Positions 1-8,519 are shown, counted from the stretch's first letter. The stretch is DNA of 64,000 bases from Alteriqipengyuania lutimaris (GCF_003363135.1 NZ_QRBB01000002.1:434001-498000); one strand, 5' to 3'. Translations and numbers: made by a program. Notes: a model not told the origin generated them from the letters alone.

Positions 1-121
1 CCTCCCAGTCCCAGTTCGCCAGCACCACCTGCCGCACGGCGAGGATCAGCAGTCCGATGAAGGGTGCCATGTAGGCCCGGTTGCGGGAGAGTTCGTCTGC
101 GCGTTCGATATCATTCGTCAT
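1..121 (-). CDS. Partial small membrane protein, N-terminus only
   Basis: The first 40 residues of a leftward gene are present; the rest lies beyond the left edge. The start is the ATG at 119-121, giving MTNDIERADELSRNRAYMAP followed by a hydrophobic stretch typical of a first membrane segment. A charged N-terminus leading straight into a membrane helix resembles small multi-span proteins of sphingomonads that often sit beside a short helix-turn-helix regulator; that link is from memory and no regulator is visible here. A consensus -35 box and two perfect palindromes lie directly upstream, so the gene looks tightly controlled. Function unknown. Confidence 0.6.
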   Translation of the reverse strand, partial: MTNDIERADELSRNRAYMAPFIGLLILAVRQVVLANWDWE

Positions 122-133
122 GCCAGTATCCTT

Positions 134-178
134 GTAACCTATGGGTTACTTGTAACCTTCGGGTTACAGACATGTCAA
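134..178 (-). promoter_or_regulatory. Promoter with two tandem operator-like palindromes
   Basis: Two identical palindromes, GTAACC-N4-GGTTAC, lie at 134-149 and 152-167, centres 18 bp apart. Reading leftward, a consensus -35 hexamer TTGACA (complement of 173-178) is followed about 17-18 bp later by a weak -10 (TTACAA or TACAAG around 149-155). The palindromes therefore fill the spacer, the -10 and the start region of the promoter for the gene at the left edge. This is the expected layout for a repressor binding two sites on one face of the helix. The regulator is not identified. Confidence 0.6.
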
Positions 179-251
179 CACGCAGCAGTCGCGCCATCGC
201 ACTCGGAACGCTCTCCTGCCCCCAACCATTGATGAGGAAAGGAGAATTTTC

Positions 252-497
252 ATGCCCGAACGCCAATCGCGTCACCCCGACAACGACCTGATCGACAAGA
301 TCACCGAGAACCCCACACCCGACCAGCAGGGCCGTGCCGAAGGCGACGTCAACCGCCGTGTCGGCGCGCGCGACGAGCTGAACCGCGCGACCGATCCCGA
401 CAATCGCGAGCCCGCCGTCGGCTCGGACAATCCCGAGCAGGACGCACGGAAGGGCGAGAAGACCATGCGCGCCATCAAGAACGGCAACCAGGCCTGA
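252..497 (+). CDS. Small hydrophilic hypothetical protein
   Basis: An 81-residue, highly charged protein with no signal peptide, no membrane segment and no cysteine. It is rich in Asp, Asn, Arg, Glu and Pro, with repeated DN/NP turns, suggesting a largely disordered cytoplasmic protein. The ATG follows a good ribosome site (AGGAAAGGAG, about 6 nt upstream). I do not recognise a domain. Its composition recalls small hydrophilic stress-type proteins, but that is only a resemblance. The overlapping minus-strand frames lack comparable start signals. Confidence 0.6.
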   Translation: MPERQSRHPDNDLIDKITENPTPDQQGRAEGDVNRRVGARDELNRATDPDNREPAVGSDNPEQDARKGEKTMRAIKNGNQA

Positions 498-507
498 CAA
501 TCCGTGC

Positions 508-543
508 GAGTGGGGTGCCTTTGAACTCTGTCATACCCCACTC
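508..543 (+). repeat. 9-bp inverted repeat after the small hydrophilic gene
   Basis: GAGTGGGGT at 508-516 pairs perfectly with ACCCCACTC at 535-543 across an 18-base loop, starting 11 bases after the stop of the preceding gene. There is no T-run, so it is at best a weak or factor-dependent transcription end. It could equally be an operator-like site. Confidence 0.4.
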
Positions 544-637
544 GTCCAAACTCAGTCACGACCCGGCGCGCTAAGGTTGTGGCGAAGCCGATGGATCACG
601 AGGTGCGCGCCCGTATCATTCGAACGGGAGACACCTC

Positions 638-985
638 ATGAATCTATTCCTCAGCACGATCGCCACCGCATCCCTTGCCCTCGCCGCGCAGCCCTCGCTG
701 GCGCAGCAGGCTCCCGCTGCACCCTCAGCCACGCAGATGGCGCCCGTCTCCGACGCCGAACTCGAAACCTTCGTGATCGCCGCGTCGATGATCGGCCAGA
801 TCCAGCAGAACGCCGAGATGGAAAAGGCTGCTAAGGACGAGGCGGCGATGAAGGTGCTCTCGCAGGCGCAGATGACGCCGCAGCGTTTCAACACGATCGG
901 CGCCGCGCTCCAGACCAACGAAAAGCTTCAGGCGCGCGCCACGCAGACCGTGTCGCGCCTGAAGGCACAGCAAGCTGACGGCTGA
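638..985 (+). CDS. Exported DUF4168 domain protein
   Basis: A 115-residue protein with a signal peptide (MNLFLSTIATASLALAAQPS, then an Ala-rich stretch with a likely cut after LAQQA) and a mature domain of amphipathic helices. The order DAELETFVIAA, then IGQIQQNAE, then MTPQRFNTIGAAL matches the DUF4168 family (PF13767), whose function is unknown. It is probably periplasmic. The ATG has a GGGAGA ribosome site upstream, and a rho-independent terminator follows the stop by about 20 bases, so it is a single-gene unit. Confidence 0.8.
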   Translation: MNLFLSTIATASLALAAQPSLAQQAPAAPSATQMAPVSDAELETFVIAASMIGQIQQNAEMEKAAKDEAAMKVLSQAQMTPQRFNTIGAALQTNEKLQARATQTVSRLKAQQADG

Positions 986-1005
986 CGATTTGCCCACAGC
1001 GAGAA

Positions 1006-1032
1006 GCCCCGCCATATCCGGCGGGGCTTTTT
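1006..1032 (+). terminator. Rho-independent terminator
   Basis: GCCCCGCC (1006-1013), a six-base loop, GGCGGGGC (1020-1027), then five T residues. The perfect 8-bp GC-rich stem and T-run end the DUF4168 transcript just before the convergent glycosidase-like gene. Confidence 0.9.
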
Positions 1033-1042
1033 CTATCGGCCC

Positions 1043-2008
1043 CTATTCGCGAGCCAGCCACGGCGCCTCGACGCTCCAGAAGATGACGTCGACGCCGAGG
1101 TAATCGCGCGCGAAGGCCACGAATTCCTCGCGGGTGAATCTCTCGCCCGTTTCGGGATTGGTATAGGTCAGCGTCGGCTCCTGGATCGCCATCGCGACCA
1201 GCGGGAGCGCTTCCTTGTGGCGGTTGAAGAAGGGGTAGCTGTTCTTCATCTGCGCGCGCCTGTGCGGAACGATGTCGGGCCCGCCTGCGCCTATCCCCTC
1301 TTCCACCGCGAGCGCGAAGGCCCGCTCCATGTAGCGGTGGTCGTTGTTCCACTAGCACGGCCAGAAATTGAGGTACTGGACCACGTGCGTCTCTTCGAAC
1401 GCAGAGCGCGCGGCGCGCATGTTGTCGAGCGTCGCGTCGAAATAGGCATCGCAGGTGAAGCCGTCCTCGCCCCCCTCCTCGGCCAGCGGATCGAAAGAAC
1501 TTTCGGGCAGGTTCACCCCGTAGAGGCGACCATCGAACCGCTCGCCCAGCGCCTGCAACAGCATCTAAAAACGCGCGCGCACCACGGGGTTCCAGTGCAT
1601 CGCGGTCCACCCCTGCCCCTCCGGCTCGCCCTCGCCCGGATTGTCGTACTGGCGCGCGAGCCCGCCGCCATACTCGGGATCGTCGAGCAGATATTGCGGC
1701 ACGTTGCGCGCGGTTGGCAGGAAGAACCGGTCCTGGATCTGCGCAAACAGATGCTTGCCGCGCGCATCGGTCAGCGCGAGGTCGGCCTCGATCGCACTGA
1801 AATCGTACACGCCCTTCTCGGGCTCAAGCATTCGCCAGGGATAGACGACCTGCGCACCCTCGACATCGGGGCGGTCGAGCAGGTCGGTATTGGCTTCGAG
1901 TTCGCCGGGGCCGGTATAGATGAAGTTGCGCGGGTCCTCGCCCGCCGATGCAGGCGCGGCGCACAGCATGCCGAGCCAGCACAGCAGCGACAGGGCGATC
2001 GCGCGCAT
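1043..2008 (-). pseudogene. Glycoside-hydrolase-like exported protein interrupted by two in-frame TAG codons
   Basis: One reading frame of 321 codons runs from ATG 2008 to the stop at 1043 and is broken only by two amber codons, at 1565-1567 (codon 148) and 1352-1354 (codon 219). There is no frameshift, and protein-like sequence continues smoothly across both. The N-terminus is a signal peptide (MRAIALSLLCWLGMLCAAPA). The segment YPWRMLEPEKGVYDFSAIEA is typical of the first strands of TIM-barrel glycosidases. A later NLPES (Glu near codon 169) and FWSVEAPW near the C-terminus could carry catalytic glutamates. It starts 4 nt after the frnE-like gene, so it is the last gene of that operon. A pseudogene with two nonsense mutations is likeliest; amber readthrough cannot be excluded. 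The assignment to a glycosidase family is inference. Confidence 0.7.
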
Positions 2009-2012
2009 CCTT

Positions 2013-2684
2013 CTAGACCTTCTCCGCCACCCGCCGCAGCGCGTCGGCGTAGGCCTCGGCCGGTTGCGCGCCGGGGATGATGAACTTCTCCGCCACGATC
2101 ATCGCGGGCACCCCGGTGATGTTCATTTCGAAGGCGGCATGTTCCTCGGCGCGGACCTTGCGCGTGTAGTCTTCGCTCCCGAGCGCGGCCTGCGCCTGCG
2201 CGCGGTCCAGCCCTGCCTCTTCGGCGATATCGAGCAGCACCGCATCCTCGCCGATCGCACGGCGCTGGCTGAAGTGCGCGTGGAACAGCGCGAGCTTGAG
2301 CTGCGTCTGCTTCTCGGCCCCGTGCGCATCCAGCGCCCATGCAAGAAGCTTGTGCGCGGCGAGCGTGTTCCACATCATCGCATCGGGCGCCGGTTCTTCG
2401 CCTTCATAGTCGAGCGAGACGCCCGCGCGATCTGCCGCTTCGCGCATCTGGTCCTGCACGCCGCGCGCCTGCTCGGTCGTGCGGCCGTACTTGCGTGCGA
2501 TATGCGCGGTACGCTCCTCGCCCTCCGGCGGCATGTCGGGATTGAGTTCGAACGCGTGCCAGCGCACTTCCGCCTCGATCTCGCCGTCCAGCGTGTCAAG
2601 CGCCTGACGCAAACCGCCCCAACCGACGAGGCACCACGGGCACATCACGTCGGACCAGATGTCTATCGTCAGCGTCTTCGTCAT
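2013..2684 (-). CDS. DsbA family oxidoreductase, FrnE-like
   Basis: A 223-residue cytoplasmic thioredoxin-fold protein opening with a beta strand and the CxxC active site MCPWCLVG near residues 13-20, the hallmark of the FrnE/2-hydroxychromene-isomerase branch of the DsbA family. A helical insertion and the cis-Pro loop NITGVPAMIV near the C-terminus complete the fold. There is no signal peptide. The start at 2684 overlaps the nudC stop by 4 nt (ATGA), showing translational coupling. The longer upstream reading frame lies inside nudC and is not used. Likely role: disulfide exchange or isomerisation in redox stress. Confidence 0.85.
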   Translation of the reverse strand: MTKTLTIDIWSDVMCPWCLVGWGGLRQALDTLDGEIEAEVRWHAFELNPDMPPEGEERTAHIARKYGRTTEQARGVQDQMREAADRAGVSLDYEGEEPAPDAMMWNTLAAHKLLAWALDAHGAEKQTQLKLALFHAHFSQRRAIGEDAVLLDIAEEAGLDRAQAQAALGSEDYTRKVRAEEHAAFEMNITGVPAMIVAEKFIIPGAQPAEAYADALRRVAEKV

Positions 2685-3595
2685 TGGGCCACCCACCAGC
2701 GGAAGAGTTGATGCGCGATCGTGTGCGGCGGGGGCGAGACCATCGGCGCATCGTCCCGCCCCTCGAGCAAGGCGATCACCTCGTCGCGCGTGTACCACTT
2801 TGCCTCGGCCATCTCAGTCTCGTCGAGGGTGATGTCAGTCCCTTCCGCGAAACCGATACACCCGATCATCAGCTGGCTTGGGAAAGGCCACGGCTGGCTG
2901 AGGATGTAGCGCACATCGCGCACCACGATGCCGACTTCCTCCAGCACTTCGCGCGCCACGCCTTCCTCGATCGTTTCGCCCGGCTCGACGAAGCCGGCGA
3001 GCGCGGAGAAGCGCCCCTCGGGCCAGCCGAGCCCGCGGCCGAGCAGCAGGCGCCGTTCGTCTCCGGCGCAATGCTCGACCAGCATGATGCTGACCGGGTC
3101 GGTGCGCGGGAAATGGTCCGCACCGCATTCGGTGCAGGTCCGCTGCCAGCCGCCCTTGGCGATCTTCGTCGGACCGCCGCACTGCGCACAGAAGCGGTGC
3201 CGGGCGTGCCAGTCGACGAGGCTGCGCGCGCCGCCGTACAATGCCAGCTGGTCGGGCGCGAGCGCGGTCATGAGCGACCACAATTGCGGGTTCGCCATGC
3301 GCGGGCGCGCGTCACCCTGTGTAGGCACGCAGGCGAAGCAGGCTTTCTCGCCCCCGTCGGACCGGTCGAGGCCGAGAAACACTAGTTCGGCACCCTCGGG
3401 CGCATCGGCGAGCGTTCCCCACGCCAGCCGCCCACCTTCATCCACGGAGGGGCTCAGCCCGTCGAGCAGCAGCAGCCGCGCCTTCCAGTCCATCCGCGCG
3501 GCGAGCCCGTCCGGGTCGGCGCGCAGATTGTCCGCCCGGTCGAGCGGCGATCCCGAGAACGCGATGGGGTGCGTGGCGCCGCCCGCCTCAGCCAT
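2681..3595 (-). CDS. nudC: NAD(+) diphosphatase NudC (NUDIX hydrolase)
   Basis: A 304-residue protein. Four zinc-ribbon cysteines (about 136, 139, 154, 157) precede the NUDIX box starting GFVEPGETIEE and ending REVLEEVGI (201-223). The NudC signature SQPWPFPS follows at 233-240. Known members cleave NADH/NAD+ to NMN and AMP and remove NAD caps from RNA. The ATG at 3595 overlaps the end of the serine-hydrolase gene by 8 nt, and the stop overlaps the FrnE-like start by 4 nt, so all three are one operon. Longer starts would lie deep within the upstream gene. Confidence 0.92.
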   Translation of the reverse strand: MAEAGGATHPIAFSGSPLDRADNLRADPDGLAARMDWKARLLLLDGLSPSVDEGGRLAWGTLADAPEGAELVFLGLDRSDGGEKACFACVPTQGDARPRMANPQLWSLMTALAPDQLALYGGARSLVDWHARHRFCAQCGGPTKIAKGGWQRTCTECGADHFPRTDPVSIMLVEHCAGDERRLLLGRGLGWPEGRFSALAGFVEPGETIEEGVAREVLEEVGIVVRDVRYILSQPWPFPSQLMIGCIGFAEGTDITLDETEMAEAKWYTRDEVIALLEGRDDAPMVSPPPHTIAHQLFRWWVAQ

Positions 3596-4898
3596 GGGCC
3601 TTGGCGAGGTCGGCACGCACGAGGTCGGGGAAGGCGCTTTGAATTTCGTACACGTCGGTCGGCATGTATTGCGAGTACAGCTGCGCGCGCAGGCCATGCT
3701 CGAAATCGACCACGGCAACGGTGCCTGCCGCGCCGCCCCAGCCATAACTGCGCCCGACCACGCGCCCGCCCGCGCCGAAGCCCTGACCCTCGGCCCAGCT
3801 GCCGGTCGTGTCGACCGTGGCGGGCAGAAGGTTCGAGGTGCCGACATTCACTGCCTGCTCGCTCAGCACGCGGGTGCCGTCGATCATGCCCTTGCCCAGC
3901 AGCATCCGCAGGAACCGGTCGTAATCCTTCGGGGAGGAGACCAGCCCCGCCCCGCCGAAGGGGAAAGGTGGCGTGTCGAGATAGATCGAGGATGCGGCGG
4001 GATCGATCGGCAGCGAGCGATCGCCCATCACCCAGTAATTGGTGGTGAAGCGGCCGATTTCGCTCTTGGGGACGGTGAAGAAGGTGCTGGCCATCCCGGC
4101 AGGGCCGAAGATGCGTTCCTGCAGCACCGCGTCGAAGGGCTTGCCCTCGACCACTTCGATCACCCGGCCCATCAGGTCGAGCCCGACCGAATAGGACCAC
4201 TTGGTGCCCGGCTGGTAGACCAGCGGCACGGTGGCGAGCGCGTCGGCGAAAGCTTCCAGACTGGCCACCGGTTTCGCACTGCCCGCGCCCGGTATCGGCA
4301 TGCGGCTGACCTGTCCGGGGATGAGGCCCAGCCGGTCGTATTCGTCCTTGATCGCGCCCTGCTGGATGATCTGGTAGCCGAGCCCGGCGGTGTGGGTCAG
4401 CAGGTGGCGGATCGTGATCGGGGTGGTCGCCGGCTCCAGATTGTCCTCGCTGATCGGGCCGTCATATTCCTTCTGCACCTGCATGTCCGCAAAGGCGGGC
4501 AGGATGTCTGACAGCGGCTGGTCGAGGCCCAGCTTGCCTTCGGAAATCAGCTGCATCGCCATCATGCCGGTAATCGGCTTGGTCATCGAATAGATGCGGT
4601 AGAGCGAATCCATATTGGCCGGGCTATTGCCGCTGAGCGCCAGCGTGCCGCGAGCGATCGAGTGGGCATGGTCGTCCTGCTTCCACCCGAAGGTCGCGAT
4701 CATGTTCGCGACCTTCCTTTCCTTCACATAGCGTTCGACCTCGGCAGCCACACTCGGCCATGCCTCGCTGACGTCGTGAGCGAACAGCGCGCTGCCGAAC
4801 GGCAGGCTCGCCAGCATCGATCCCCCTGCGAGGCAGGCACCCCCGCGCAGCAGGCCGCGACGCGACAGGCCGCCATCCGTGAATTCCCGATAGGCCAT
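3588..4898 (-). CDS. Serine hydrolase of the class C beta-lactamase/esterase family
   Basis: A 436-residue exported protein. The N-terminus has a twin-arginine-like motif (LSRRGLLRGG) and hydrophobic core, indicating Tat export. The SxxK catalytic motif is YSMTKP (Ser104, Lys107), the tyrosine motif is WSYSVG (Tyr236), and a Gly-rich C-terminal segment GWGGAAGT corresponds to the third motif. Family members include penicillin-binding esterases and EstB-type hydrolases; the substrate cannot be told from sequence. The ATG follows GGAGAGAAC, a good ribosome site. It is the first gene of the leftward operon with nudC. Confidence 0.88.
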   Translation of the reverse strand: MAYREFTDGGLSRRGLLRGGACLAGGSMLASLPFGSALFAHDVSEAWPSVAAEVERYVKERKVANMIATFGWKQDDHAHSIARGTLALSGNSPANMDSLYRIYSMTKPITGMMAMQLISEGKLGLDQPLSDILPAFADMQVQKEYDGPISEDNLEPATTPITIRHLLTHTAGLGYQIIQQGAIKDEYDRLGLIPGQVSRMPIPGAGSAKPVASLEAFADALATVPLVYQPGTKWSYSVGLDLMGRVIEVVEGKPFDAVLQERIFGPAGMASTFFTVPKSEIGRFTTNYWVMGDRSLPIDPAASSIYLDTPPFPFGGAGLVSSPKDYDRFLRMLLGKGMIDGTRVLSEQAVNVGTSNLLPATVDTTGSWAEGQGFGAGGRVVGRSYGWGGAAGTVAVVDFEHGLRAQLYSQYMPTDVYEIQSAFPDLVRADLAKAHG

Positions 4899-5008
4899 CT
4901 GTTCTCTCCGTTGATACGTTTTGCGGCGAAACTTAAAGCCCGCCTGCCTGCCGTCAATCGCGCATTTTGGGTCTTGCCAGCGCGAGGTGCGTTAACCATA
5001 TAAGACAC

Positions 5009-5230
5009 ATGCTCAACATCCTCTCCTGGCTGTTCGGACTCGTCGGCCTCGTCATCGTGATCCTGGGCCTGATCCCCTTCATTGGGATCCTGAACTGGAT
5101 CGCCCTGCCCTTTCTCGTGATCGGCACGATCCTGGGCTTCCTGTCTTCCAGCACGAGCGGGCGGACCTTCTGCATCATCATCATGATCATCTCGATCGTG
5201 CGCCTGTCGCTGGGCGGCGGCCTCCTGTGA
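5009..5230 (+). CDS. Small two-helix membrane protein
   Basis: A 73-residue, very hydrophobic protein starting MLNILSWLFGLVGLVIVILG. A Pro-Phe-Ile turn separates two helices, and an Ile-rich tail (CIIIMIISIVRLSLGG) forms a possible third. The start at 5009 is preferred because the longer frame adds a hydrophilic, unconserved-looking leader. It is convergent with mutY (18 bases between stops) and divergent from the serine hydrolase. Function unknown. Confidence 0.7.
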   Translation: MLNILSWLFGLVGLVIVILGLIPFIGILNWIALPFLVIGTILGFLSSSTSGRTFCIIIMIISIVRLSLGGGLL

Positions 5231-5247
5231 TGCGATAGGCGAGCGGA

Positions 5248-6300
5248 CTAGAGCAGGCGCGCTTCGGCCGCCTGCGCCAGCCGCGCTGCCTTGGCAAACA
5301 AGGTCGGCAGGCCCGCTTCGTCGAGCCGGTCGAGCGGCCACCATTCCCCGCTACCCGCGGGTTCGGCCGGCGCGGCTTCGCCGCGCAGCACCGAAAGATG
5401 AATCGCGAAATGGGTGAAGGCGTGGCGGACCACGCCCGCATTCTCCCACTCCCCGTCCAAGGGCGGATCGCCCGATCCGTCGGCGCGGGCGGACCAGCCA
5501 TCGTCGGGCAGCGCGCGCATCCCGCCGAGCATCCCGCTCGGCGCGCGCTTGACCAGCCAGACGCAACGATCACGCTCGATCCAGTATGCCCGGCCCTGCC
5601 GCACGGGCTTCGCCTTTTTGGGCGCTTTCACCGGCAGCCGCTCCGGTCCATGCTCGCGTGCCGCGCATTCGCCCGCCAGCGGACAGATATCGCATGACGG
5701 AGCGCGCGGCGTGCAGACCCTGCTGCCGAGGTCCATCATGGCCTGTGCGAAATCGCCGCTGCGTTCGTCGGGCGTGATCGTGTCGGCGGCAGCGCGGATC
5801 GCCTTGCGCGCAGCCGGAAGCGGCTCCTCGATCATGAACAGCCGCGCGACCACCCGCTCGACATTGGCGTCGACGACCACCGCGCGCCTCTCGAAGGCGA
5901 TCGCGGCAATCGCGGCGGCGGTGTAGTCGCCCACGCCCGGCAGCCCGAGCAGCTCCGCCTCGCTCTCGGGAAAGCCGCCCATGTCGGCGACCGCGCGCGC
6001 GGCCTTCACCAGATTGCGCGCACGCGAATAGTAACCCAGCCCCGCCCATGCGGCGAGCACGTCTTCCTCGGGCGCCGCTGCCAGCGCGTGAACATCGGGC
6101 CAAACTTTCGTGAAGGCCGCGAAGTAGGGCTTCACCGCCGCCACGGTCGTTTGCTGCAGCATGATTTCGGACAGCCAGACGCGGTAGGGATCCGGCGCGG
6201 CCTCCCCCGGGGCCGCCCGCCACGGCAGGTCGCGCGCATGCTCGTCGTACCAGGCGAGCAGAAGGTGCGGGATAGGGGGCGGGTTGTCGCTGGCAGTCAC
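5248..6300 (-). CDS. mutY: A/G-specific adenine glycosylase MutY
   Basis: A 350-residue base-excision repair enzyme that removes adenine mispaired with 8-oxoguanine. Catalytic Glu45 lies in SEIMLQQTT, the helix-hairpin-helix is LPGVGDYTA, and the catalytic Asp144 is in VVVDANVERV. The iron-sulfur cluster cysteines are C196, C203, C206 and C212 with C-X6-C-X2-C-X5-C spacing. A C-terminal NUDIX-like domain for 8-oxoG recognition follows. No ATG lies near the domain start; GTG at 6300 gives a normal N-terminus just before the divergent DUF721 gene. Confidence 0.93.
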   Translation of the reverse strand: MTASDNPPPIPHLLLAWYDEHARDLPWRAAPGEAAPDPYRVWLSEIMLQQTTVAAVKPYFAAFTKVWPDVHALAAAPEEDVLAAWAGLGYYSRARNLVKAARAVADMGGFPESEAELLGLPGVGDYTAAAIAAIAFERRAVVVDANVERVVARLFMIEEPLPAARKAIRAAADTITPDERSGDFAQAMMDLGSRVCTPRAPSCDICPLAGECAAREHGPERLPVKAPKKAKPVRQGRAYWIERDRCVWLVKRAPSGMLGGMRALPDDGWSARADGSGDPPLDGEWENAGVVRHAFTHFAIHLSVLRGEAAPAEPAGSGEWWPLDRLDEAGLPTLFAKAARLAQAAEARLL

Positions 6301-6329
6301 GCCCGCGCTATGGCATCGGTGGCCACCCG

Positions 6330-6917
6330 ATGGAACGCCCGCCCCCCAAAACCCCCGGCAAAAAGCTCGCGCCCAAGACCGCTGCCGGTGGCAAGCGCAA
6401 GGCGAAGGGCAATGTGCGCCCGTTCGAACGGCCACGCGGCGGCGGGCCCAAGGCGGTCGGCGACCTGATGCCGCAGGTCGGGCGCACCGCATTCAGGCGT
6501 TACGGCTTCGTACAGAGTTCGGTCGTCACGCGCTGGCCGGAGATCGTCGGCCCCGAACATGCGAAGGTCTGCGCGCCCGAAGCGATCCGCTTCCCGCCGG
6601 GCGAACGCGCCGAAGGGATCCTGCAACTGGTCGTCGCGCCGGGCCATGCGCCGATCATCCAGCACGTGATCCCCGAGATCATCGAGCGGGTGAATCGCTT
6701 CTTCGGCTATCGCGCGCTCGCCAGGGTCAAGATGCGGCAAGGCCCGGTTCAGCAGCCCGCCGGCAAGGGCGAGCCGATCGCGCGGCCAGCCGGACTCAAG
6801 CCGATTCCTATGGAACTGGGCGAGAGCTTGCGCGATATCGGCGATCCCGAATTGCGTGCGGTGCTCGAAGGGCTGGCGCGCACTCTGGGCGACGAGAACG
6901 AAGGAACCGACCGATGA
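6330..6917 (+). CDS. DUF721 (DciA-like) protein
   Basis: A 195-residue protein with a basic, Pro/Lys-rich disordered N-terminus (about 45 residues). The DUF721 domain follows, beginning near LMPQVGRTAFRRYGF and containing WPEIVGPEHAKV and a C-terminal basic helix. DciA, the ancestral bacterial loader or operator of the DnaB helicase, belongs to this family; the assignment here is by domain pattern and neighbourhood, not by full alignment. The stop overlaps the start of the next gene (ATGA), so it is coupled to the exported thioredoxin-fold protein. Confidence 0.82.
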   Translation: MERPPPKTPGKKLAPKTAAGGKRKAKGNVRPFERPRGGGPKAVGDLMPQVGRTAFRRYGFVQSSVVTRWPEIVGPEHAKVCAPEAIRFPPGERAEGILQLVVAPGHAPIIQHVIPEIIERVNRFFGYRALARVKMRQGPVQQPAGKGEPIARPAGLKPIPMELGESLRDIGDPELRAVLEGLARTLGDENEGTDR

Positions 6918-7657
6918 AATACCTATTCGCGGCGATCATGGTGCTGGTGGCGGGCCTGTCGGCCACGCCAGGCCTTGCCCAGAGCGCGGGAGCGAGCGCG
7001 GGCGCGGACGGGAACTGGCTGGCGAGGGTCGAGCGCACGCCGGTCTCGCATCTCGTCGGCGATCCCGACGCCCCCGTCACGCTGGCCGAATATATCAGTT
7101 ATACCTGCCCCCACTGCCGCGATTTCGCGATGCGGGGGGAGGAAATCCTCAAGCTCGGCTATGTGCGTACGGGTGACCTGCGCTTCGAATACCGCCACGC
7201 CGCGGGTAACGTGGTCGACCTGACCGCGTCGATGCTCGCGCGGTGCGGCACACCCGACCAGTTTTCCGCCAATCACGCCGCGTTGATGATGGCCCAGCCG
7301 CAGTTCAACGCGCTGCTGCGGCTCGCGAGCAAGGCCCAGACCGATCGCTGGAATTACGGCGACCCCGCCGCACGCCGCCGCGCGGTGGCGAGCGATCTGC
7401 ACTTCTACGATATTTTCGAGCGGCGCGGATATCGTCGCCCCGAACTCGACCGCTGTCTCGCCGACCAGGCGCTCGCCGATCGGCTGGAGGCTGCGGGCCA
7501 GCGCGACCGCGACGAAGTGGGCGTAACCGGCACGCCGAGCTTCGCGATCAATGGCCGCTTGCTTGATGGCGTGCACAACTGGGACGCGCTCAGCGTCGCG
7601 CTCGCCGATCCGGATGCTTCCGGCGACGGGTCGCCAGCCGGGGGCGCGGCCGACTAG
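6914..7657 (+). CDS. Periplasmic DsbA/DsbG-like thioredoxin-fold protein
   Basis: A 247-residue exported protein with a cleavable signal peptide (MKYLFAAIMVLVAGLSATPG, cut near LAQ). The thioredoxin-like domain contains the CPHC redox motif (65-68) and the cis-Pro loop GVTGTPSFAINGR near the C-terminus, the form seen in the Thioredoxin_4/DsbA group. It probably oxidises or isomerises disulfides in the periplasm. The start overlaps the DUF721 stop. A second related gene follows after about 80 bases, so these are likely a diverged tandem pair. Confidence 0.87.
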   Translation: MKYLFAAIMVLVAGLSATPGLAQSAGASAGADGNWLARVERTPVSHLVGDPDAPVTLAEYISYTCPHCRDFAMRGEEILKLGYVRTGDLRFEYRHAAGNVVDLTASMLARCGTPDQFSANHAALMMAQPQFNALLRLASKAQTDRWNYGDPAARRRAVASDLHFYDIFERRGYRRPELDRCLADQALADRLEAAGQRDRDEVGVTGTPSFAINGRLLDGVHNWDALSVALADPDASGDGSPAGGAAD

Positions 7658-7739
7658 CGCCGGTGGAGAACCCACGCCGCCCCCTTCCGAATCGCCGGGC
7701 CTCGCGCCTATCCTTTCCCATCGGCTCGAAAAGGACCGA

Positions 7740-8519
7740 ATGATGAGTGTTTCGAAGATTGCCAGACCTTTCGCCCTGACCGCCCTCGCCATGCCACTCG
7801 CTCTGGCCCTTGCCGCCTGCGGATCGAGCGACGAGAGCGAAGGTACGGTCGCTGGCGAGCCGGTGGCCGAAGTTCCCGCGCCCGAGGGCCAGGCCTGGTC
7901 GGAAACCGCCGAGATCACCGATCGCAACGGCTATCTGGTCGGCAATCCCGAGGCGCCGATCAAGCTGGTCGAATATGGCTCGCTGACCTGCCCGGGATGC
8001 GCGCAGTTCTCCCGCGATGCGAGCGAGACGCTGCTGGGCGAATATGTCGACAGCGGGCGCGTCAGCTTCGAATTCCGCAGCTTCGCGATCCACGGCCCGA
8101 TCGACCTCGCGCTGACCCGGTTGATCGACTGCGGGCAGCCTTCGCAGGCAGTGCCGCTGGCCGATCAGGTCTGGGCCAACCTGCCGACCATCCTCGACAC
8201 GGTTCAGCAGCGCGGGCCGCAGCTCGAACAGACGCTCTCGCTGCCCGAGGACCAGCGCTTCGTCGCTTTCGCTGAGACTGCCGGTCTGCTCGATTTCTTT
8301 GCCGCCCGCGGGATCAGCCGCGACCAGGCGCGAACCTGCCTCGCCGATGCCGAACGCCTGAGCGAGATTGCCGAAGCCTCGCAATCCTACGGTACGGAAG
8401 ACGAGATCACGGGCACGCCGACCTTCGTCCTGAACGGCAACCAGCTGGATCTTTCGCCAGGCGCCGTCTGGCCGCAGGTCGAAGCGGCGCTGCAGCGCGC
8501 GGGCGCCCGCGACGAGTAA
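7740..8519 (+). CDS. Lipoprotein thioredoxin-fold (DsbA-like) protein
   Basis: A 259-residue protein with a lipoprotein signal (ALALAAC, lipidated Cys27), a short acidic linker and a Thioredoxin_4-type domain with CPGC (84-87) and the cis-Pro segment EITGTPTFVLNG. It is a membrane-tethered relative of the preceding soluble protein. The unusual CPGC dipeptide differs from the CPHC of its neighbour, so its redox potential probably differs too. Two ATGs in a row (7740 and 7743) follow AAAGGA; either may start. smc begins 20 bases downstream. Confidence 0.87.
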   Translation: MMSVSKIARPFALTALAMPLALALAACGSSDESEGTVAGEPVAEVPAPEGQAWSETAEITDRNGYLVGNPEAPIKLVEYGSLTCPGCAQFSRDASETLLGEYVDSGRVSFEFRSFAIHGPIDLALTRLIDCGQPSQAVPLADQVWANLPTILDTVQQRGPQLEQTLSLPEDQRFVAFAETAGLLDFFAARGISRDQARTCLADAERLSEIAEASQSYGTEDEITGTPTFVLNGNQLDLSPGAVWPQVEAALQRAGARDE

